Translations under genes and position numbers: made by a program
Part shown: one piece after another, positions 47,039-56,292 of the stretch
Numbering within the stretch: the first letter of the stretch is position 1
Layout of the letters: every line of letters starts with the position of its first letter
NCBI GenBank assembly: GCA_028284945.1
Contig: JANQQJ010000024.1
Span: 186,001-250,000, forward strand
Origin: Alphaproteobacteria bacterium
Lineage (GTDB): Bacteria; Pseudomonadota; Alphaproteobacteria; SMXS01
DNA length: 64,000 nucleotides
Direction of reading: 5' to 3'
The notes under the pieces: model-generated
What the model was told of the DNA's origin: nothing
Databases searched by the model: none
The model's input: only the letters and a program-made list of their open reading frames with translations

Positions 47039-48253
47039 ATGCTGCAGAATCGACGGATACTGCTGATCATTGGCGGCGGTATCGCCGCCTATAAGAGCCT
47101 TGAGCTGATCCGCCGGTTACAGGACCAGGGCGCCGGCGTGCGCGCCATTCTAACCAAGGCCGGCAGCGAGTTTGTCACCCCGCTGTCAGTCGCCAGCCTG
47201 ACCGGCGACAAGGTCTATATGGATTTGTTCTCGCTGACAGACGAATCAGAAATGGGCCATATCCGGCTATCGCGCGAAGCCGATCTGGTGCTGGTTGCAC
47301 CGGCGACTGCGGACCTGATGGCCTCGATGGCTCATGGCCATGCACGTGATCTTGCGACGACAGCGTTGCTGGCCACAGACAAACCGGTAATGGTCGCCCC
47401 CTCCATGAATGTCGAGATGTGGGGCCACCCGGCAACGCAGCGCAATGTCGCGACATTGGCCCGTGACGGGATTATGCAGGTGGGGCCGGCTGCGGGCGAT
47501 CTTGCCTGTGGTGAGTTCGGCAGTGGACGGCTGGCCGAAGTGCCTGAGATTATCAACGCAGTTGAGAATTTCTTCGCCGCGGGAAGCACCCGGCCATTGG
47601 CGGGGCGCAGTGCGCTGGTGACCGCGGGCCCGACCCATGAAGCCATAGACCCGGTGCGCTACATCGCCAACCGGTCTTCCGGCAAACAGGGCTATGCCAT
47701 TGCCGAAGCCCTGGCCGCGTTGGGCGCCAAGACCACCATGGTTTCCGGACCGACAGAACTGGAAGACCCGCGCGGTGTTGAAACCATCCGTATCGAATCG
47801 GCACGCGAGATGCTCAATGCCTGTGAAGCCTCACTGCCGGTCGATGTGGCGGTCTGCGTTGCCGCCGTCGCCGATTGGCGCGTCAACAAAGATGCTGAAA
47901 ACAAGATCAAAAAGAATGGTGGCGGGCCGCCAGCTCTCGAATTGCTCGAGAACCCGGATATTCTGGCCGGCATCGCCGCCCACGCGAATGACCGGCCGCA
48001 GCTTGTGATCGGCTTTGCGGCCGAGACCGACAATGTGATCGGCAACGCACAGGCCAAGCTGGCGAAGAAAAAATGCGACTGGATCGTCGCCAATGATGTC
48101 TCGCCTGAGACCGGCATCATGGGCGGTGATACGACCACCGTGCACTTGGTGACCGGCCACGGTGTCGAGGACTGGCCTGAAAGTTCGAAAAGCGATGTCG
48201 CGCACCATCTCGCCAGCCGCATCGCTGATGAACTGAACGGGCCCGCCGCATGA
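47039..48253 (+). CDS. coaBC: Bifunctional phosphopantothenoylcysteine decarboxylase/synthetase
   Basis: A 404-residue CoaBC (Dfp). The N-terminal flavin decarboxylase has [37 protein letters not shown], and the region [19 protein letters not shown] carrying the catalytic PxMNxxMW motif. The C-terminal synthetase has [20 protein letters not shown] with [12 protein letters not shown]. It makes 4-phosphopantetheine from phosphopantothenate and cysteine for CoA. It overlaps dut by 4 bases, an arrangement frequent in alphaproteobacteria. Confidence 0.96.
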   Translation: MLQNRRILLIIGGGIAAYKSLELIRRLQDQGAGVRAILTKAGSEFVTPLSVASLTGDKVYMDLFSLTDESEMGHIRLSREADLVLVAPATADLMASMAHGHARDLATTALLATDKPVMVAPSMNVEMWGHPATQRNVATLARDGIMQVGPAAGDLACGEFGSGRLAEVPEIINAVENFFAAGSTRPLAGRSALVTAGPTHEAIDPVRYIANRSSGKQGYAIAEALAALGAKTTMVSGPTELEDPRGVETIRIESAREMLNACEASLPVDVAVCVAAVADWRVNKDAENKIKKNGGGPPALELLENPDILAGIAAHANDRPQLVIGFAAETDNVIGNAQAKLAKKKCDWIVANDVSPETGIMGGDTTTVHLVTGHGVEDWPESSKSDVAHHLASRIADELNGPAA

Positions 48254-48705
48254 CCGCCATCGCTGTGGGGATTCAACAGCTGCCACACGGGCAGGGATTG
48301 GCCCTGCCGGATTATCACTCTACCGATGCCGCGGGCGCCGACCTGCTGGCAGCGATCGACGAACCTGTCGATCTGCAACCGGGCGAACGTACACTTGTGC
48401 CAACCGGCATCGCAATCGACCTGCCCACCGGGTTCGAGGCGCAGGTACGGCCCCGGTCCGGTCTGGCGCTGCGCAACGGGGTCACGGTCCTGAACGCGCC
48501 GGGAACGATCGATGCGGATTATCGCGGCGAAGTGGGCGTTATTCTGATCAACCATGGCGACAGCACGTTCCGGATCACGCGGGGCGACCGGATCGCACAG
48601 CTTGTCGTGGCCCCTGTCTCGCAAGCCACCTGGCGGGTCGAAACCGCGCTCTCTGATTCCGAACGGGGTACCGGTGGCTTCGGGTCGACCGGGACTGAGG
48701 GCTGA
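48250..48705 (+). CDS. dut: dUTP diphosphatase
   Basis: A 151-residue trimeric dUTPase with the five motifs: [10 protein letters not shown] (motif 1), [20 protein letters not shown] (2 and 3), [12 protein letters not shown] region (3-4), [12 protein letters not shown] (4) and [10 protein letters not shown] (5). It turns dUTP into dUMP, keeping uracil out of DNA. It overlaps coaBC by 4 bases; the Rrf2 gene follows after 6 bases. Confidence 0.97.
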   Translation: MTAIAVGIQQLPHGQGLALPDYHSTDAAGADLLAAIDEPVDLQPGERTLVPTGIAIDLPTGFEAQVRPRSGLALRNGVTVLNAPGTIDADYRGEVGVILINHGDSTFRITRGDRIAQLVVAPVSQATWRVETALSDSERGTGGFGSTGTEG

Positions 48706-48711
48706 GGCAGG

Positions 48712-49164
48712 ATGCTGAAGCTATCCCGCAAAACACTCTACGCGCTCGAGGCAGTGGTCGATATCGCCTATAACGCGCGCGCCGAACCGGTCCAGTCGAA
48801 AGAGATCACCCGCCGCCAGGGCATTCCGCAACGCTATCTAGAACAGGTGATGCAACAATTGGTCCGTGCTGGCATCCTCAAAGGCGTGCGCGGGCCGCGG
48901 GGCGGCTATCTGCTGGCCCGCGAACGGCGCCGCGTTACGGTGGGCGAAATCGTCCGTGTTATCGCTGCCATGGAAGATGAAAACGATAATGGATACGCGT
49001 CGGACTCTTTGATGGGCGTCAAGGTGATCGCGCCATTGCTTGATAAGGTACAGACCGACATGATGGCGCAGCTGGATTCGGTCAGTATCGACGACCTATG
49101 CACCGAAGCATCGGCCGAGAGTGTGCCGCGCGAATCCCGCGATCGAATCGATTTTACCATTTGA
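48712..49164 (+). CDS. Rrf2 family transcriptional regulator
   Basis: A 150-residue winged-helix protein: [60 protein letters not shown] and [18 protein letters not shown]. The IscR-type three-cysteine cluster site is absent; only one Cys occurs (DLCTEA). It therefore resembles the CymR group, which controls cysteine metabolism, often in complex with CysK. The cysK gene lies 25 bases downstream, which fits such a role; the link is inferred. Confidence 0.9.
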   Translation: MLKLSRKTLYALEAVVDIAYNARAEPVQSKEITRRQGIPQRYLEQVMQQLVRAGILKGVRGPRGGYLLARERRRVTVGEIVRVIAAMEDENDNGYASDSLMGVKVIAPLLDKVQTDMMAQLDSVSIDDLCTEASAESVPRESRDRIDFTI

Positions 49165-49189
49165 TGGCGGTAGCCAACGGGAGACAAAA

Positions 49190-50155
49190 ATGGGCGTAAC
49201 AGACGATGGAACACAGGGCCGCGGCAAGATCTACGGATCGATTACAGAAACCGTCGGTAACACGCCGCTGGTGCGGATCGACCGGATCGCCAAGGCGCAC
49301 AATGTCAACGCCAACCTGCTGGCAAAGCTGGAGTTTTTCAATCCCATCGCGTCGGTGAAGGACCGGATCGGCATCTCGATGATCGAATCAATGGAAGCCG
49401 CTGGTGTCCTGAAGTCTGATACGGCGATTGTCGAACCCACATCGGGCAACACCGGTATCGCCCTGGCCTTCGTTTGTGCGGCCAAGGGTTACCGCCTGAT
49501 CCTGGTGATGCCGGAGAGCATGTCGGTCGAACGGCGCAAGATGCTGGTGCTGTTGGGCGCCGAACTGGAACTGACGCCGGCGGCGAAGGGCATGCGCGGC
49601 GCCATCCAGCGCGCCGAGGAACTGAAGGAAGAGATCGGCAATGCGGTCATCCCGCAACAGTTCGATAACCCGGCCAACCCGCATATCCACCGGGTGACCA
49701 CCGCTGAAGAAATCTGGAACGATACCGATGGCGGTGTCGATGTGGTGATTTCCGGCATTGGCACGGGCGGTACCATTACCGGCGTTGGCGAGGTGCTCAA
49801 AGAGCGCAAGCCCGAGGTGCAGATGATCGCGGTCGAGCCCGAGGATAGCCCGATCCTGTCGGGTGGCGAGCCCGGCCCGCACAAGATTCAAGGGATCGGA
49901 GCCGGATTTATCCCGTCGATCCTGAACACATCGATCATCGATGAGGTGCTGACCATCGGCAATGAAACGGCATTCACATTCGCCCGAGAACTGGCCGCAA
50001 GCGAGGGTATTCCGGTGGGAATTTCTTCTGGCGCCGCGGTCGCTGCTGCGGTTGAGATCGGCACCCGTGCCAACATGGCCGACAAGAACATTGTCATCAT
50101 CATTCCGTCTTTTGCCGAACGGTATCTGTCGACGGCGCTGTTCGAAGGACTTTAA
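49190..50155 (+). CDS. cysK: Cysteine synthase A
   Basis: A 321-residue PLP enzyme joining O-acetylserine and sulfide: [20 protein letters not shown], the PLP lysine in [39 protein letters not shown] and [16 protein letters not shown], with [13 protein letters not shown] near the end. I start at ATG 49190, after GGGAGA; the frame upstream is antisense-like. It shares one base with the next gene (TAATG), so translation is coupled to the MoeB-like protein. Confidence 0.97.
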   Translation: MGVTDDGTQGRGKIYGSITETVGNTPLVRIDRIAKAHNVNANLLAKLEFFNPIASVKDRIGISMIESMEAAGVLKSDTAIVEPTSGNTGIALAFVCAAKGYRLILVMPESMSVERRKMLVLLGAELELTPAAKGMRGAIQRAEELKEEIGNAVIPQQFDNPANPHIHRVTTAEEIWNDTDGGVDVVISGIGTGGTITGVGEVLKERKPEVQMIAVEPEDSPILSGGEPGPHKIQGIGAGFIPSILNTSIIDEVLTIGNETAFTFARELAASEGIPVGISSGAAVAAAVEIGTRANMADKNIVIIIPSFAERYLSTALFEGL

Positions 50156-50946
50156 TGGACTTCACCGACGACCAGGTTGAGCGCTATTCGCGCCATATCA
50201 TTCTGCGTGACGTCGGCGGCGCCGGTCAGCAAGCTCTTTTGAACGCACGGGTTCTCGTCGTCGGTGCCGGGGGCCTGGGGTCGCCACTGTTGATGTATCT
50301 GGCGGCTGCCGGGGTCGGGACCATCGGTATTGTTGATGATGATGTTGTGTCCTTGTCCAACCTGCAGCGGCAGATCGCCCACGACACCGCCGATATTGAC
50401 CGGCCCAAGGTCGACAGTGCCGCTGAAAGATTGGCGGCGCTTAACCCGGACGTGACGATTGAGCGGCATTCGACACGGCTTAGTGCTGAGAACGCGGTCG
50501 ATCTCGTAGCCGGCTATGATGTCGTAGCGGACGGTACCGATAACTTTGAAAGCCGGTTCCTGATCAACGACGCCTGTTACTTTGCAAAGGTACCCTTGGT
50601 CTCAGCCGCCATCGGCCAGTTCGAGGGGCAGTTGTCGACCTACCGCGCGTTTGACGGCGAGGCCCCGTGCTATCGGTGTATTTTCCCCGAGGCCCCGCCG
50701 CCAGGCACGGTGCCCAGCTGTGCCGAAGCCGGTGTAATCGGCGCTTTGGGGGGAATCATGGGGTCGCTGCAGGCAATGGAAGTCATCAAGGAGATTCTGA
50801 ACCTGGGCGACAGCATGGCCGGGCGGTTGTTGATTTATGACTCGCTCGCCACCCGGTTCCGTACGGTCAAGGTGCCACGCGATCCGAAATGCGCGCTGTG
50901 TGGTAGCCAGGCGACGATCCACGACCTGTCGCAGCACGCTGCCTGA
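50155..50946 (+). CDS. moeB: ThiF/MoeB/HesA family adenylyltransferase
   Basis: A 263-residue E1-like protein: QVERYSRHIILRDVGGAGQQ, ATP site VLVVGAGGLGSPLLMYLAAAG, DDDVVSLSNLQRQIAHDTAD, and catalytic-region TVPSCAEAGVIGALGGIMGS. Zinc cysteines appear as CYRCIF and CALCG. It adenylates the C-terminus of a small sulfur carrier (MoaD, ThiS or CysO type). Placed after cysK, it may serve sulfur transfer for cysteine or molybdopterin. The cysK stop and this ATG overlap by one base. Confidence 0.9.
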   Translation: MDFTDDQVERYSRHIILRDVGGAGQQALLNARVLVVGAGGLGSPLLMYLAAAGVGTIGIVDDDVVSLSNLQRQIAHDTADIDRPKVDSAAERLAALNPDVTIERHSTRLSAENAVDLVAGYDVVADGTDNFESRFLINDACYFAKVPLVSAAIGQFEGQLSTYRAFDGEAPCYRCIFPEAPPPGTVPSCAEAGVIGALGGIMGSLQAMEVIKEILNLGDSMAGRLLIYDSLATRFRTVKVPRDPKCALCGSQATIHDLSQHAA

Positions 50947-50956
50947 CAACCGGCTG

Positions 50957-51337
50957 ATGGCAATCGACAAGCTTTCCATCGTTCTGCACAGCGGCGACTT
51001 TGCCAGGCTGCATTATGGGATGGTGATGGCAGCCACCGGCGTTGGCACGGCCAAGCCCGTCACGATCCTGTTTGCTGGTGAAGCGGTTCGGCTATTGACC
51101 AAGACCTTCGTCTATCCAGACGAAGAACACCGCATCAAGGCATTGCGGGTTGCCGGGTTCGAGGAACTGTTGACCAGCGTCCGTGACCTGGGCGCCCGGT
51201 TGCTTGTCTGCGAAACAGCCCTGGCGCTGACGGAACTGAAGGAAGCCGACCTGCGCGACGATCTCAATCTGGAGGTCACGGGCGCCGCAACCTTCCTGGC
51301 CGATGCATCTGCAAACGGCCAGATTGTGTTCGTCTGA
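50957..51337 (+). CDS. DsrE/DsrF-like sulfur-relay family protein
   Basis: A 126-residue protein: KLSIVLHSGDFARLHYGMVM, AKPVTILFAGEAVRLLTKTF, the region SVRDLGARLLVCETALALTE with one Cys at about 86, and a C-terminal GAATFLADASANGQIVFV. It fits the DsrE/F fold found in sulfur carriers. It lies 10 bases after the MoeB-like gene, closing the sulfur group Rrf2-cysK-moeB-DsrE. The ATG at 50957 is chosen over a longer frame that overlaps moeB. Confidence 0.85.
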   Translation: MAIDKLSIVLHSGDFARLHYGMVMAATGVGTAKPVTILFAGEAVRLLTKTFVYPDEEHRIKALRVAGFEELLTSVRDLGARLLVCETALALTELKEADLRDDLNLEVTGAATFLADASANGQIVFV

Positions 51338-51339
51338 CC

Positions 51340-52326
51340 CTAAAGAAGCCCCTCAATCACCCGGTCGGGCGGGGCGTGGCCATCGACAAAGGTCTTGATG
51401 TTGATGATCACCTTCTCGCCCATGTCGAGGCGGCCCTCGATGGTGGCCGAGCCCATATGGGGCAACAGGACGACATTATCCATCGCCAGCAGTTTCGGGT
51501 TCACCGCCGGTTCGTGCTCGAACACATCAAGCCCGGCTCCAGCAAGTTCGCCGGATTCGAGCATACGGGTTAGCGCGTTTTCATCGACCACTTCGCCGCG
51601 CGACGTATTGACCACATAAGCATGTGGCCGCAATAGCTTGAGGCGCCGGGCCGACAACAGGTGGAATGTGCCGGGCGTATGCGGGCAATTGACCGAGACA
51701 ATATCCATCCGCGCCAGCATCTGATCGAGGCTTTCCCAATAGGTCGCCTCAAGCTCCTGTTCCAGCTCGTCGGAAACACGGTTCCGATTGTGATAGTGGA
51801 TCGACATGCCGAAGGCCCGGGCGCGGCGTGCCACTGCAGAGCCGATCCGGCCCATGCCAACGATACCCAGCCGCTTACCCCAAATCCGGTTGCCGAGCAT
51901 GCCGGTCGGGGCCCAGCCGGTCCAGTCGCCCGCGCGCAGATAGCGTTCGCCTTCCGTCAGGCGGCGCGGCACAGCCAGGATCAACGCCAGGGTCATATCA
52001 GCAGTATCTTCGGTCAGCACGCCTGGCGTGTTAGTTACAGTAATGCCGCGCTGCCGTGCGGTAGCCAGGTCGATATGGTCGACGCCCGCGCCAAAACTGG
52101 CGATCAACCGCAGATCGGGATTGGCTTGCGAGAGCACACCGGCATCGATTCGGTCGGTAACGGTAGGAACCAAAATATCCGCCTGTTGCACCGCCTCGAC
52201 AAGCTGTGCCTGTGAATAGGGCTTGTCCTCCACATTCAGGCTGACGTCAAACAGCTCCATCATCCGCGTTTCAATCGGATCGGGCAGCTTGCGCGTCACG
52301 ACGACCTTCGTCTTTCTATAGGGCAT
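51340..52326 (-). CDS. D-2-hydroxyacid dehydrogenase (glyoxylate/hydroxypyruvate reductase type)
   Basis: A 328-residue NAD(P)-dependent enzyme: LRLIASFGAGVDHIDLATAR, TVTNTPGVLTEDTADMTLAL, the Rossmann motif LGIVGMGRIGSAVARRARAF (about 156-175), VSVNCPHTPGTFHLLSARRL, and the catalytic Arg in VNTSRGEVVDE with a late His in LLPHMGSAT. It converts glyoxylate, hydroxypyruvate or related acids. It stands alone and converges on the DsrE gene with 2 bases between stops. Confidence 0.92.
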   Translation of the reverse strand: MPYRKTKVVVTRKLPDPIETRMMELFDVSLNVEDKPYSQAQLVEAVQQADILVPTVTDRIDAGVLSQANPDLRLIASFGAGVDHIDLATARQRGITVTNTPGVLTEDTADMTLALILAVPRRLTEGERYLRAGDWTGWAPTGMLGNRIWGKRLGIVGMGRIGSAVARRARAFGMSIHYHNRNRVSDELEQELEATYWESLDQMLARMDIVSVNCPHTPGTFHLLSARRLKLLRPHAYVVNTSRGEVVDENALTRMLESGELAGAGLDVFEHEPAVNPKLLAMDNVVLLPHMGSATIEGRLDMGEKVIINIKTFVDGHAPPDRVIEGLL

Positions 52327-52508
52327 CGAGACAGTCTCCGCGGGGAACTCCGATGGGTGTGAGGCGGATCAAAAAAGTGCCTCACTCGGCGTTGTGTCTA
52401 GCAGAGATACCGCACTGTTTCAAACGGACACGAAGCCGCCTTGACGCGCCCCGGGGTGGCACCTAAACCAGACGGACTTAAGGCAAGGGCGATGGGGCAG
52501 GCACCACA

Positions 52509-53012
52509 ATGAAAATTCGGAATTTGCTTGGCGTCTGTCTGCTGGCAGCCCTGATGATCGCACCGTACATCCCGGCCGCCCATGCCGAAACAGGCGCTTC
52601 CGGACTGCCCATTCCACGGTTCGTTTCGATTGCCGCAGAGCGCGCCAATATGCGCGTTGGCCCCGATTTCAGATATCCGATTGAATGGGTCTATCAGCGC
52701 CGCGCGCTGCCGGTCGAGGTGATCGGCGAATACGATCTGTGGCGGCAGGTCCGCGATATTGATGGCGATGAAGGCTGGATCCACAAGCAATTGCTGAGCA
52801 GCAAACGCTCAGCCATTGTCTCGGTCCCGCTCGCGACACTGCACAAAAAGCCAGAACGCGGCGCCGCGCACATTCTCTATGCAGCGCAAGGCGTTATGGG
52901 GCGTCTGGAACAGTGTGAGGCCGACTGGTGCGAAATAGAGATCGGCCGCACCCTGGGCTGGATTGCCAAGGATCAGATTTGGGGTGTCTATGCCGCCGAG
53001 GTCTTCCGTTAG
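52509..53012 (+). CDS. Exported bacterial SH3-domain protein
   Basis: A 167-residue protein with a signal peptide (MKIRNLLGVCLLAALMIAPY, cleavage near HAE) and two SH3-like repeats: RFVSIAAERANMRVGPDFRY to DGDEGWIHKQLL, and VPLATLHKKPERGAAHILYA to TLGWIAKDQIWGVY. Such domains bind cell-wall peptides or proteins. The function here is unknown. It overlaps the convergent DUF3501 gene by 4 bases at the 3' end. Confidence 0.9.
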   Translation: MKIRNLLGVCLLAALMIAPYIPAAHAETGASGLPIPRFVSIAAERANMRVGPDFRYPIEWVYQRRALPVEVIGEYDLWRQVRDIDGDEGWIHKQLLSSKRSAIVSVPLATLHKKPERGAAHILYAAQGVMGRLEQCEADWCEIEIGRTLGWIAKDQIWGVYAAEVFR

Positions 53013-53602
53013 TCGAAGTCGGAAGCGAGCGCAGCCCGCGTCTCAGCGCCCAGTGCGGCCATGTGCTGGTAATTCTCGTGGCCGATGCCCAGGATCACCT
53101 GGGTTGAAGGGTCTTTGAACGCGGCAATTTGTTCAGGCGTAAAGGCGAAGTGCAAAAAATGCACCGATGACGCTTTGCCGTCGGCGGTGGTGCGGTCGAC
53201 ATCTTCTTCAGCCGCGCCCTGCACCACATGATCGCCCATGGTGATGGTCACCGTTTCTTCAACGCCGCCCAACTTGCCCAGCACGCGTTTGCGGCGCGCT
53301 TCGTCATCGATTTCGAACATCAGGGTCGCCACCAGTTCGGACCCCTGTGGGATCAGCGGGTTATAGGCTGCGAGTTCATCGGGCACCTGATCGGCGCCTC
53401 CCTTTTCAATGAACAGCATCTCATGCACCTGTAGCCACATCGTGTCGTAGCTTTCGAAATAGAAGGTCGCGTCCGGTCCGACGGCAATGCGGCGATGCTT
53501 TTTCTGCACCACCAGTTCCGCACGCTTCTGCTTGCGAATCTGGCCGTAATCATCCATCGGCATGATGTCGGCGGCGGTAATCTGTTTTGGCTGGTGCGTC
53601 AT
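53009..53602 (-). CDS. DUF3501 family protein
   Basis: A 197-residue protein: KQITAADIMPMDDYGQIRKQ, KRAELVVQKKHRRIAVGPDA, TFYFESYDTMWLQVHEMLFI, the segment NPLIPQGSELVATLMFEIDD, and VHFLHFAFTPEQIAAFKD, all typical of DUF3501. Its role is unknown, but it is regularly found with a rubrerythrin and a heterodisulfide-reductase-like Fe-S protein as here. It starts 12 bases after the Fe-S protein gene. The ICE box further upstream suggests iron-linked control of the group. Confidence 0.92.
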   Translation of the reverse strand: MTHQPKQITAADIMPMDDYGQIRKQKRAELVVQKKHRRIAVGPDATFYFESYDTMWLQVHEMLFIEKGGADQVPDELAAYNPLIPQGSELVATLMFEIDDEARRKRVLGKLGGVEETVTITMGDHVVQGAAEEDVDRTTADGKASSVHFLHFAFTPEQIAAFKDPSTQVILGIGHENYQHMAALGAETRAALASDFD

Positions 53603-53614
53603 GGGAGAACCTCT

Positions 53615-54955
53615 TTAGATCTCGATACCGTAGGCCAGAGCCATCAGCTCAATCGGATGTTGCGCCTGGTTTGGTGCCTTGGCCGCATCCTCCCGTTCCA
53701 TGGCTTGCACGATATGGTCCGCAGCCAGCGGGCATTCACTGGCGACATAGGCCTTGCCTTGTTTGACCGCTGTACGCGCAACCGGTTTGCCGACTTTCAT
53801 GCCCGTCTCAAAATTTTCCTTATACATGCCCCAGCTGCCGCCATGGCCGGAACAGCGTTCGATCACGTCGACATCGGCATCAGGCAGCAGGTTCATCATT
53901 TCAGCAGCCTTGGCGCCCATATTCTGAGCGCGGGCATGACAAGCCAGATGAACGCTGACGCCGCCTTCAAGCGGTTGCAGCCCATCGGCCAGGCCTTCTT
54001 TCTTGGCGATATCCACCACATATTCAGACACGTCGAATGTCGCCTGCGAAATCAACTTAATGTCTTCGTCTTCCGGCAGGATCAGCGGCCATTCGAACTT
54101 CATCATCAGCGCGCAGGACGGCACGAGCGCTACCACGTCATAGCCCTTTTCCACCCAGGGCTTCAGTTCCGTTGCAATCTCGCGGGCGTTCTTCGCGACA
54201 CCGTCAATATCACCCTGCTCCATCAGCGGCATACCGCAGCATTTCGGATAAACCACCTCGGTCTCGACGCCATTGCGGGCCAGAATACCTTGCGCGGCCG
54301 TCCCAATTGTCGGCTTGTTGTAATTGGCAAAACAGGTGGCATAGATAACCGCCTTGCGGCCCGCGGCCGGTGCCTCGGCATTAACAGTCGGTGGGTTCTT
54401 CTTCGCGCGGCGGGCGAAGGTGCTGCCATGGAACTCCGGAACAGCAGCCTTGCGGTCAATGCCCAAAACCGATTCCATCACCGGGCGGGTTAAGCCATTG
54501 TCTGATTTTGTCGCCCAGTTCGACACCGGTGCAATCGATCCGAACAGCTTGCCGTTCCGGTCGGTCTTCACCAGTTGTTCATGGACCGCCTTGGTCTCAC
54601 CGCGCTTCCGTTCCGTAGCGCGATAGCGCAGCATCAGATGCGGGAAATCCAAGTTGAATTCATGCGGTGGCACATAGGGGCACTTGGTCATGAAGCACAT
54701 ATCACAGAGCGTGCACGCATCGACGACCGGCTTAAAATCCTCACTCGCCACCGTGTCCAGTTCCATCGACTCTGAATCATCGATCAAGTCGAACAGACGC
54801 GGAAACGAGTCACACAGATTGAAGCAGCGCCGGCAGCCATGACAAATATCGAAGACGCGCCTTAGCTCTTCATCAAGTTTTTCCGCGTCATAGAAATCCG
54901 GATCCTGCCAGTCCAAAGGATGGCGGATCGGGGCATCGAGACTGCCCTCGCGCAT
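53615..54955 (-). CDS. GlpC/HdrD-like iron-sulfur oxidoreductase
   Basis: A 446-residue protein. Two ferredoxin-type [4Fe-4S] motifs occur near the start, CHGCRRCFNLCD (about 38-49) and CTLCDMCFMTKCP (81-93). Two CCG-type domains follow: YPKCCGMPLMEQGD and, as a variant, ERCSGHGGSWGMY, plus HLACHARAQNMG. It resembles the glycolate/glycerol-3-phosphate oxidase Fe-S subunits and heterodisulfide reductase. The electron partner is unknown; rubrerythrin is adjacent, so peroxide reduction is plausible. A pair of palindromic repeats separates it from the rubrerythrin gene. Confidence 0.92.
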   Translation of the reverse strand: MREGSLDAPIRHPLDWQDPDFYDAEKLDEELRRVFDICHGCRRCFNLCDSFPRLFDLIDDSESMELDTVASEDFKPVVDACTLCDMCFMTKCPYVPPHEFNLDFPHLMLRYRATERKRGETKAVHEQLVKTDRNGKLFGSIAPVSNWATKSDNGLTRPVMESVLGIDRKAAVPEFHGSTFARRAKKNPPTVNAEAPAAGRKAVIYATCFANYNKPTIGTAAQGILARNGVETEVVYPKCCGMPLMEQGDIDGVAKNAREIATELKPWVEKGYDVVALVPSCALMMKFEWPLILPEDEDIKLISQATFDVSEYVVDIAKKEGLADGLQPLEGGVSVHLACHARAQNMGAKAAEMMNLLPDADVDVIERCSGHGGSWGMYKENFETGMKVGKPVARTAVKQGKAYVASECPLAADHIVQAMEREDAAKAPNQAQHPIELMALAYGIEI

Positions 54956-54981
54956 CGTGCTACCTCTCTTTGTTTACCTCG

Positions 54982-55095
54982 CCGTTTGTGCTGAGGAGAA
55001 CCCGGAAGCGAAAGCCACGGGTTCATCTCGAAGTACGAATGGCCCGCTCACCCTTCGAGACGGGTGCCTTGGACACCCTCCTCAGGGCGAACGGG
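54982..55095. repeat. Two adjacent palindromic repeats in opposite orientation
   Basis: Left element (54982-55041): arms CCGTTTGTGCTGAGGAG and CATCTCGAAGTACGAATGG, with an inner AACCCG / CGGGTT hairpin. Right element (55043-55095): arms CCCGCTCACCCTTCGAG and CTCCTCAGGGCGAACGGG with inner GGGTGCC / GGACACCC. The CTGAGGAG ... CTCGAAG words are those of the common dispersed palindromes of alphaproteobacteria. The right one is reversed relative to the left. They lie between the rubrerythrin stop and the Fe-S gene start. Confidence 0.75.
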
Positions 55096-55111
55096 TCTAA
55101 TTCCGTACGAC

Positions 55112-55531
55112 CTAGTCGTCGAGCGTGTCGAGCGCCTTTTGGAAGCGGCCCGCGTGAGACCGCTCGGCCTTGGCCAGTGTCTCGAACCAGTCGGCGATTT
55201 CGTCAAAGCCCTCATCACGCGCCGTGCGCGCCATGCCCGGATACATATCGGTGTATTCGTGCGTTTCGCCCGCAACAGCAGCTTTCAGATTATTGGCGGT
55301 GCTGCCGATCGGCTCGCCCGTCGCCGGATCGCCCACCTCTTCAAGATACTCAAGATGGCCATGGGCGTGGCCGGTTTCGCCCTCGGCAGTCGAGCGGAAA
55401 ACAGTGGCGACATCATTGTAACCTTCGACGTCGGCCTTCTGAGCGAAATAGAGATAACGGCGGTTGGCCTGGCTTTCGCCGGCAAACGCTTCCTTGAGGT
55501 TTTCTTCGGTTTTCGATCCCGCAAGCGACAT
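55112..55531 (-). CDS. Rubrerythrin family protein without rubredoxin domain
   Basis: A 139-residue diiron four-helix protein: [60 protein letters not shown] and [20 protein letters not shown], with [18 protein letters not shown]. The Glu and ExxH ligands for two irons are present. The C-terminal CxxC rubredoxin domain of true rubrerythrin is missing. It likely reduces hydrogen peroxide, receiving electrons from another protein, perhaps the Fe-S protein downstream. A perfect ICE box lies 116 bases upstream of its start. Confidence 0.93.
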   Translation of the reverse strand: MSLAGSKTEENLKEAFAGESQANRRYLYFAQKADVEGYNDVATVFRSTAEGETGHAHGHLEYLEEVGDPATGEPIGSTANNLKAAVAGETHEYTDMYPGMARTARDEGFDEIADWFETLAKAERSHAGRFQKALDTLDD

Positions 55532-55564
55532 ACTGTTCTCCTGAAATTCCTAAATTGGGTCCCT

Positions 55565-55580
55565 GGGGCGTTTTCGCCCC
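55565..55580 (-). repeat. GC hairpin in the rubrerythrin leader
   Basis: GGGGCG (55565-55570), a TTTT loop, then CGCCCC (55575-55580): a perfect 6-base stem 34 bases before the rubrerythrin start. No T run follows on the minus strand, so it is not a clear terminator for irr; it may be a leader structure. Confidence 0.4.
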
Positions 55581-55646
55581 GCTTAGTACGGCAAGATTTG
55601 CCGAACAGACCTAATATGAACCGCTCGTGCAGAACGGTCAACAAAT

Positions 55647-55663
55647 TTTAGAACAGTTCTAAA
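55647..55663. promoter_or_regulatory. ICE box (Irr operator)
   Basis: A perfect palindrome TTTAGAA-CAG-TTCTAAA between the irr stop and the rubrerythrin start. It matches the iron control element bound by Irr in alphaproteobacteria. Its place suggests that Irr controls the rubrerythrin, Fe-S protein and DUF3501 genes. Confidence 0.8.
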
Positions 55664-55679
55664 GAAGGGGGCTGCGATA

Positions 55680-56096
55680 TTATTCGTCTTCGAGACGAAT
55701 CACGACATCGACACGGGCGATCCGCTGACCCGCCGGCGCTTCCGGCAGATGGGCCAAGGCGATCTGATCTTCTGGAATATCGATCAGCGTCGCGTTCTTG
55801 GCATCCAGGAAGTGATGATGGTCTGCCGTATTGGTATCGAAGTAGGTTTTACCCGACGCCGCCATGATTTCACGCAAAAGTCCTGCATCGGTGAACTGGT
55901 GCAGCGTATTGTAAACCGTTGCCAGCGACACCCGCGGACCGGTCGCCAGAACCTCTTCATGCAGGGATTCAGCGGTAATATGGCGGTCGATGTCCCCGTC
56001 AAACAGCAGATGGGCAAGCGCCACGCGCTGACGGGTCGGGCGCAGCTTTGCCGCCCGAAGCCTGTCGATCACATCCATGTCTGTCTGCTTTTCCAT
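55680..56096 (-). CDS. irr: Iron response regulator Irr (Fur family)
   Basis: A 138-residue Fur-type protein: VIDRLRAAKLRPTRQRVALA, the recognition part GPRVSLATVYNTLHQFTDAG, YFDTNTADHHHFLDAKNATL with the histidine cluster, and a C-terminal VDVVIRLEDE. This pattern is Irr rather than Fur, Mur or Zur; the CxxC zinc motifs of Fur are absent. The N-terminal Cys-Pro heme motif of Bradyrhizobium Irr is not present. It is upstream of the rubrerythrin gene with an ICE box between, so it likely regulates that group. Confidence 0.9.
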   Translation of the reverse strand: MEKQTDMDVIDRLRAAKLRPTRQRVALAHLLFDGDIDRHITAESLHEEVLATGPRVSLATVYNTLHQFTDAGLLREIMAASGKTYFDTNTADHHHFLDAKNATLIDIPEDQIALAHLPEAPAGQRIARVDVVIRLEDE

Positions 56097-56130
56097 ATCA
56101 ACGCCTTCACGTCATCTCCGCTACATTAGA

Positions 56131-56154
56131 TTGACTATAAAGTACAAAAGTCAA
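56131..56154. promoter_or_regulatory. Inverted repeat at the irr promoter
   Basis: TTGACT (56131-56136) and AGTCAA (56149-56154) form an inverted repeat with a 12-base AT-rich spacer, 35 bases before the irr start. On the minus strand TTGACT could also be the -35 element. An operator for autoregulation is possible. Confidence 0.4.
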
Positions 56155-56292
56155 GTCCGCGATTATCAAGGGGTTGGACATTGGCGATTTACGAGTATGG
56201 CAGCCGTCCGAGCCCCACTTATTACATGGCAGGTAATTTCCACAGCATAGAAGTTTATTCAAGCTTGCCGTCGCTACCGAAAGGAGAGACGG

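Noticed and set aside
55565-55580. Rho-independent terminator of irr
   Set aside because: The hairpin is good but no T run follows on the minus strand, and it lies within the rubrerythrin leader.
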